Of a stretch of 64,000 bases of DNA, positions 60,114 to 64,000 are shown piece after piece (position 1 is the first letter of the stretch; every line of letters starts with the position of its first letter). The position numbers and the translations under genes are program-made. Below the pieces are notes generated by a model that made no database searches, had not been told where the DNA came from, and was given only the letters and a program-made list of their open reading frames with translations. Source of the DNA: Aldehydirespirator sp965116665 (GTDB lineage: Bacteria; Actinomycetota; Acidimicrobiia; Acidimicrobiales; Aldehydirespiratoraceae); NCBI GenBank assembly GCA_965116665.1, contig OZ220709.1, positions 2,790,001 to 2,854,000 of the forward strand. Direction: 5' to 3'.

Positions 60114-61454
60114 ATGACCGAGAGATCCCGCTGCCGCTCCTTACCGCCGCTCCGCCAGCGACGCTGGTTGGGTCTGCTCGGCGTGCTCTTCCTCGCGGCG
60201 GCCACCTCGGGTCCGGCCGCCGCGCAGAGCGATGAGGAGATCATCGACAGGAGCAAGAGGATCGTCGAGGAGCGGGAGGCCGACCGTAAGGAGTTGCAGC
60301 GGGTGGCCGAGGACGCCACCGAGAGCCTCGATGCGGCCACGGCCGAGGCCGGGGATCTGGTCGACGCGCTCAACAAGGCACAGGCCGCGGTGGACGCTCA
60401 GCAGACTGCCCTCAACGAGGCGGAGCGGGCTGTGGCCGACGCCGAGGCCGTCGTGGCCGAGGCTGAGGCCAGGATCACCGAGCTCGAGGCGGAGCTGCTG
60501 TCCACCCAGGAGGGGCTGCTGAAGGCTGTGATCGAGTCCTACGTGTCGTTCCAGGCCCCGACCGGGACGTTGAGCGTCCTGGGCGCCGACCCGTGGGAGA
60601 ACGCCCGCGAGGAAGCCCTCGCAGGGTTCGCGACCGGCAGCGGCATCGACGACCTCGACGATCTGCGCCGGCTGGGCGAGGAACTGGAGCGCTGGCGGCT
60701 CCAGGCCGCGGAGGCCGCGGCCGAGGCCGAGACTCGCCGCCGGGAGGCCAACCTCGTACTTGCCGACCTGCTCGAGGCGGTCGACCGCGAGGCTGCGCTG
60801 TCGGTGGAGGCCGAGGAGCGGGTCGACCGGCGCCTCGTCGAGGTCCAGCTGATCAAGCAGCAGGATGCCGAGCTGGCCGCGGAGATCGAGGCTGCCGAAC
60901 GCGAGATCGTCGAAGCCCTCGCCCGCCAGCGAGCGGCGGAGGAGGCTCGGCGCCGAGCCGAGGAAGAGGCCCGGCGCCGAGCCGAGGAGGAGGCCCGGCG
61001 CAGGGCCGAGGAAGCGGGCCGGGCGGAGGAGCCGGTCGCGACGGTGGGCCCCGATGGCGTCAACTTCACGCTCGTCTGGGTGCGCGGCTATGAGGTCAAT
61101 TCACAGATCGCCGACGACGTCGACGGGCTGGTCGCCGCCTTGGAAGCCGAAGGCTTCGACATGGGCGGCTGGGGGTACCGCAACCATCAGGAGCAGATCA
61201 ACCTTCGCAGAGGCAATTGCGGGACGTCGGAGTGGGCCATCTGGCATCAGCCCTCCAGCACCTGCCGTCCCCCGACGGCTAGGCCGGGCCGGAGCAACCA
61301 CGAGAAGGGGCTGGCCATCGACTTCACCGAGTCGGGGCGGCTAATCACCAGTCGCAGCAGCGCCGTCTTCCAGGCGCTGCAACGCCTGGCCCCCCAGTTC
61401 GGCCTCATCAACCTCCCCAGCGAGCCCTGGCACTGGTCGGTCGACGGCCGATGA
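60114..61454 (+). CDS. Secreted coiled-coil protein with M15-type peptidase domain
   Basis: A 446-residue cell-wall enzyme. A signal peptide (1-37) is followed by a coiled coil (about 40-300) that includes repeated RRRAEEEA units near 283-300. The C-terminal domain has SNHEKGLAIDF (394-404) and EPWHW (437-441), the zinc site of VanY-type D-Ala-D-Ala carboxypeptidases. The design resembles NlpC/CwlO-type hydrolases, where the coiled coil keeps the enzyme regulated by FtsEX-like partners. Here the catalytic unit is M15. Confidence 0.92.
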   Translation: MTERSRCRSLPPLRQRRWLGLLGVLFLAAATSGPAAAQSDEEIIDRSKRIVEEREADRKELQRVAEDATESLDAATAEAGDLVDALNKAQAAVDAQQTALNEAERAVADAEAVVAEAEARITELEAELLSTQEGLLKAVIESYVSFQAPTGTLSVLGADPWENAREEALAGFATGSGIDDLDDLRRLGEELERWRLQAAEAAAEAETRRREANLVLADLLEAVDREAALSVEAEERVDRRLVEVQLIKQQDAELAAEIEAAEREIVEALARQRAAEEARRRAEEEARRRAEEEARRRAEEAGRAEEPVATVGPDGVNFTLVWVRGYEVNSQIADDVDGLVAALEAEGFDMGGWGYRNHQEQINLRRGNCGTSEWAIWHQPSSTCRPPTARPGRSNHEKGLAIDFTESGRLITSRSSAVFQALQRLAPQFGLINLPSEPWHWSVDGR

Positions 61455-61475
61455 AGGGCCGTGCCCGCAGAACCG

Positions 61476-62255
61476 TTAGTGGGTGTGGGTCCAGACGGGG
61501 GGACGCTTCTCGATGAAGGCCTTGGGCCACTCGGCGCCGTCGCCTTGGGCTGCCTTGGACGACATCACTTCGGTGGCGAACTTGTAGGCCTCGCCGATTC
61601 CCATGTCCATCTGCGCGTAGAGGGTCTGCTTGCCGATGCCCTTGGCGTAACGGCTGCCCCGGGTGGCCCGGCCCAGCAGGTCCATGGTCGCCTCGTCCAG
61701 CTGCTCGGGCGGCACGACCCGGTTGACAAGACCCCAGTCCAGCGCAGTGGCTGCGTCGATCACGTCGCCGGTGAGCGCCAGCTCCACCGCCCGCTTGCGG
61801 CCCAGAGGGCGGGCCACCGCCACCATCGGGGTGTGGCAGAACAGTCCGCCCTTGCCTCCGGGGGTGGCGAAGCCGGCCTCGGTGCTGGCCACGATCAGGT
61901 CCGCGCTGGCAGCCAGCTGGGCTCCGGCCGCGGTGGCCAGCGCATGCACCTTGGCCACCACCACTTGCGGGACCTCGGCCATCGCCATCATGGCCGAGCT
62001 GCAGAGCGTGAACAGCTCGTGAAGCTCCGGCTCACCCATCGCCGACATCTCGGCCAGATCGTGCCCCGATGAGAACACCGGGCCGTTGGCGGCCAGTACC
62101 ACGCCGGCCACTTCGCCGTCGCCACCGGTTGTACGCAGCGCGTCCTCGAGCTCACCGAGCAGCTCCGACGACAGGCAGTTGCGCCGCTCGGGCCGGTTCA
62201 GTGTGATGGTCACATAGCGCTCGTCGCGCTCGTAGAGCAGGTTGCGATAGTCCAT
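61476..62255 (-). CDS. Enoyl-CoA hydratase/isomerase family protein
   Basis: A 259-residue crotonase-fold protein. The oxyanion hole is formed by SSGHDLAEM and the ATAAGAQLAASADL region; the second catalytic Glu is not in its normal position (GKGGLFCHTP has no Glu), so a hydratase reaction is not certain. ATG 62255 follows AGGAGA. Relatives include ECHDC3-like proteins. Confidence 0.87.
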   Translation of the reverse strand: MDYRNLLYERDERYVTITLNRPERRNCLSSELLGELEDALRTTGGDGEVAGVVLAANGPVFSSGHDLAEMSAMGEPELHELFTLCSSAMMAMAEVPQVVVAKVHALATAAGAQLAASADLIVASTEAGFATPGGKGGLFCHTPMVAVARPLGRKRAVELALTGDVIDAATALDWGLVNRVVPPEQLDEATMDLLGRATRGSRYAKGIGKQTLYAQMDMGIGEAYKFATEVMSSKAAQGDGAEWPKAFIEKRPPVWTHTH

Positions 62256-62327
62256 CGATGGTCTCCTGTCGGTTTCGGCCGCTCCGAGGTTACCGGTCCG
62301 CAGAACAGGGGCCGAATCGCGCACCTG

Positions 62328-63308
62328 CTAGGCGTCCACCAGGGCAGGCAACACTTTCTCGGCCGTCAGTTGGACGCTGGACCAGGCCTCCTCTATGGGC
62401 ATCCCGCCCACCAGGGGATGCAGGGCCAGCGTGCCCGTGCTGCGGGCCAGGTCCACGGCCTCGGTCGGGGTGAGGACCCGGTAGATGCCCTCGGCCCGCA
62501 ACTCCTCGACGGTGGTGGCCTTGGAGCACACCGCGGAGGTCTGACCGGGCGGCTGCCAGCCCTTGTAGGTCATGGCCTCCAGCATGAAGCACTCCCCGTG
62601 CTCGGCCCAGACCCGGTCCGGGTCCTCAGCCACGTTCAACATGACCACGTTGTCCGGGGCGATGCAGAACCCCTGGGTGCCGTGGCGCTCACACTCGGCG
62701 TAGTAGAGGGCCTCGATCTCACCGAACTGGCCCGGTAGCTGCATGGGCAGGCCCAATCGGGCCGCCCGCCGGGCCGCCGCGGGGGACGATCCGCCCACCA
62801 GGACCATGGGATGGGGCCGGCTGTAGGGCATGGGCAGTACCTGAACCGTCTCGCCGTTGTGCTCGAACGGTTCGCCCTTCCAAGCCGTGAGCAGCACGTC
62901 CAGCGCCTCGTCGAGGACCTTGCCCCGGCGCTTCCACTCCTTGCCCATGGCGGCGTATTCCACCGGCCGGTAGCCGAGACCGGTGATTATCACCAGCCGG
63001 CCCCTGCTGACCAGGTCGATCACCGCGATGTCCTCGGCGGCCCGGATCGGGTCGTGAAGCGGGAGCAGCAGAGCCGAGATCGTGACCATGAGGTTGTCGG
63101 TGCTCGACAGGATCATGGCCGCGTTCAGCAGCGGGGTGGGGCACCACGCCATGGGGCTGCTGTGATGCTCCTCCAGAGACACGGCGTTGAAGCCGTGGCT
63201 GTCGGCGTAGCGGGCGATCTCCAGGCCGGCCCGGTAGCGGTCGCTCATCGCCTGGGCGTCCGTGGGGTCGGGCGAGACGAAGTTGTATCGGATCAGCGAG
63301 AAGGCCAT
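62328..63308 (-). CDS. LLM class flavin-dependent oxidoreductase (326 aa)
   Basis: A 326-residue luciferase-like enzyme with FSLIRYNFVSPD at the start, SLEEHHSSPMAWCPTPL, and GRLVIITGLGYRP. ATG 63308 is preferred; a longer open frame upstream is antisense to leuA. The substrate is unknown. Confidence 0.88.
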   Translation of the reverse strand: MAFSLIRYNFVSPDPTDAQAMSDRYRAGLEIARYADSHGFNAVSLEEHHSSPMAWCPTPLLNAAMILSSTDNLMVTISALLLPLHDPIRAAEDIAVIDLVSRGRLVIITGLGYRPVEYAAMGKEWKRRGKVLDEALDVLLTAWKGEPFEHNGETVQVLPMPYSRPHPMVLVGGSSPAAARRAARLGLPMQLPGQFGEIEALYYAECERHGTQGFCIAPDNVVMLNVAEDPDRVWAEHGECFMLEAMTYKGWQPPGQTSAVCSKATTVEELRAEGIYRVLTPTEAVDLARSTGTLALHPLVGGMPIEEAWSSVQLTAEKVLPALVDA

Positions 63309-63346
63309 GTCCCAGTCTGCCCGCCGCGGCCGGCGGCGCGGCGTGC

Positions 63347-64000
63347 TCAGCCCAGCACGCCGGCGGAGTGCATGCGGTTGACGGTGCTCACCACCGCTCG
63401 CAGCGAGGCCGACACGATCGACTCGTGAAGTCCCACGCCCCAGGTGGTGTAGCGGCCAGCGGTGTCGACCTCCACGTAGGCGGCGGCGGTGGCGTCGCTG
63501 CCGGCGCCGATGGCGTGCTCGTAGTAGTCGACGACCTTGCCCGCGAACAGTCCGTTGGTCTGCAGCGCGCTCACGAAGGCGTCGATGGGGCCGTTGCCCG
63601 AGCCGCTGATCGTGCGCTCGATCCCGTCGATCCGCAGGCGGGCCTCCATGTCGGTGCGGGAGGTCCCGATCGTGTCGGTGGTGGCCCGGTGCCCGATCAG
63701 CTCGATCCAGGGCCGCTCGGGCTCGACGTAGGAGGCCATGAACCGGCGGTGGATCTCGTAGGAGGTGATCTCGGTGCCGGTGTCCTCGGTGACGGTCTGG
63801 ATCTGCTTGGAGAAGTCCACCTGGAGGCCGCGGGGCAGGTCCAGGCCGTACTCGTGCAGCAGCACGTAGGCCACCCCGCCCTTGCCGGACTGGCTGTTGA
63901 CCCTCACCACGGCCTCGTAGCTGCGGCCCAGGTGGCGGGGATCGACGGGCAGGTAGGGCACGTCCCACACGTCGTAGTCGCCGGTCAGGGGCTCGCCCGG
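63347..64000 (-). CDS. leuA: 2-isopropylmalate synthase, C-terminal part (cut by the window)
   Basis: The last 218 or so residues of LeuA, running off the right edge. The end of the catalytic part (SQSGKGGVAYVL, about residue 30 of the fragment) and the leucine-binding regulatory domain (GNGPIDAFVSAL, and AAYVEVDTAGRYTTWGVG) are visible. It is the first enzyme of leucine synthesis. The N-terminal catalytic barrel lies outside the window. Confidence 0.93.
   Translation of the reverse strand, partial: PGEPLTGDYDVWDVPYLPVDPRHLGRSYEAVVRVNSQSGKGGVAYVLLHEYGLDLPRGLQVDFSKQIQTVTEDTGTEITSYEIHRRFMASYVEPERPWIELIGHRATTDTIGTSRTDMEARLRIDGIERTISGSGNGPIDAFVSALQTNGLFAGKVVDYYEHAIGAGSDATAAAYVEVDTAGRYTTWGVGLHESIVSASLRAVVSTVNRMHSAGVLG

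Noticed and set aside
1..64000. tRNA, rRNA, CRISPR, insertion sequences, phage genes or an origin
   Set aside because: I looked for cloverleaf-like intergenic segments, regular spaced repeats, transposase or integrase motifs and DnaA-box clusters and saw none; a tRNA scan and ISfinder search would settle it.

Overview
The window is about 70% G+C, with short intergenic gaps, many GTG starts and many 4-base start/stop overlaps. It encodes an F420 biosynthesis enzyme (CofC), several luciferase-like (F420-type) oxidoreductases, two P450s with a three-cysteine ferredoxin, and a P-type ATPase like mycobacterial CtpE. This points to an actinobacterium, probably an uncultured member of the Acidimicrobiia; the class is an inference from gene style. 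I see no rRNA, tRNA, CRISPR array, insertion sequence or phage gene, and no gene-free stretch longer than about 220 bases.

Left part (1-23.7 kb). After a DUF1015 protein cut by the window edge come a metallo-hydrolase, a class III aminotransferase, an FAD amine-oxidase-type enzyme, a C45 acyltransferase and a GNAT protein. Then a very long minus-strand operon runs from 23,619 down to 6,621: branched-chain-type ABC importer (binding protein with an Ala/Glu-rich stalk, a truncated LivF, LivH, a fused LivM-LivG), GntR regulator, acyl-CoA dehydrogenase, zinc alcohol dehydrogenase, glutamine-synthetase-like ligase, P450, ferredoxin, aldehyde dehydrogenase, second P450, TPR protein, second acyl-CoA dehydrogenase and CoA-transferase. 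The content suggests uptake and oxidation of an amine-containing compound, with parallels to gamma-glutamylation pathways and to the mycobacterial morpholine/piperidine clusters.

Middle part (26.9-47.2 kb) is the most unusual. It carries five members of the Nit1C ('nitrogen starvation' / cyanide assimilation) set: a DsrE-like protein, radical SAM protein, GNAT, AIR-synthase-like protein and glycosyltransferase. The usual nitrilase is not visible. Instead there is a cobalt-type nitrile hydratase (beta, alpha and a His-tailed activator) and an AmiS/UreI-like amide channel. All three subunits of the FdrA/DUF1116/DUF2877 oxamate-carbamoyltransferase type and a carbamate kinase are interleaved, as is a block that looks like bacterial coenzyme M synthesis (ComA homologue, two aspartase/fumarase-superfamily lyases, one unknown protein). 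A disulfide-reductase-type flavoprotein, an OsmC protein and an XRE-cupin regulator complete it. Two pairs of near-identical promoter modules tie separate operons together. A reasonable reading is hydration of a nitrile, cyanamide or organic thiocyanate to a carbamoyl compound, phosphorolysis to carbamoyl phosphate, and recovery of ATP and ammonia.

Right part (47.2-64 kb) is mostly housekeeping and lipid/cofactor metabolism: gpsA with a coupled unknown protein, cofC with a PIG-L deacetylase, a CtpE-like ATPase followed by two overlapping SDR genes, a lipid kinase, a CysQ-like phosphatase with a methyltransferase, three luciferase-like oxidoreductases, a coiled-coil M15 peptidase, an enoyl-CoA hydratase, and the 3' end of leuA at the right edge.
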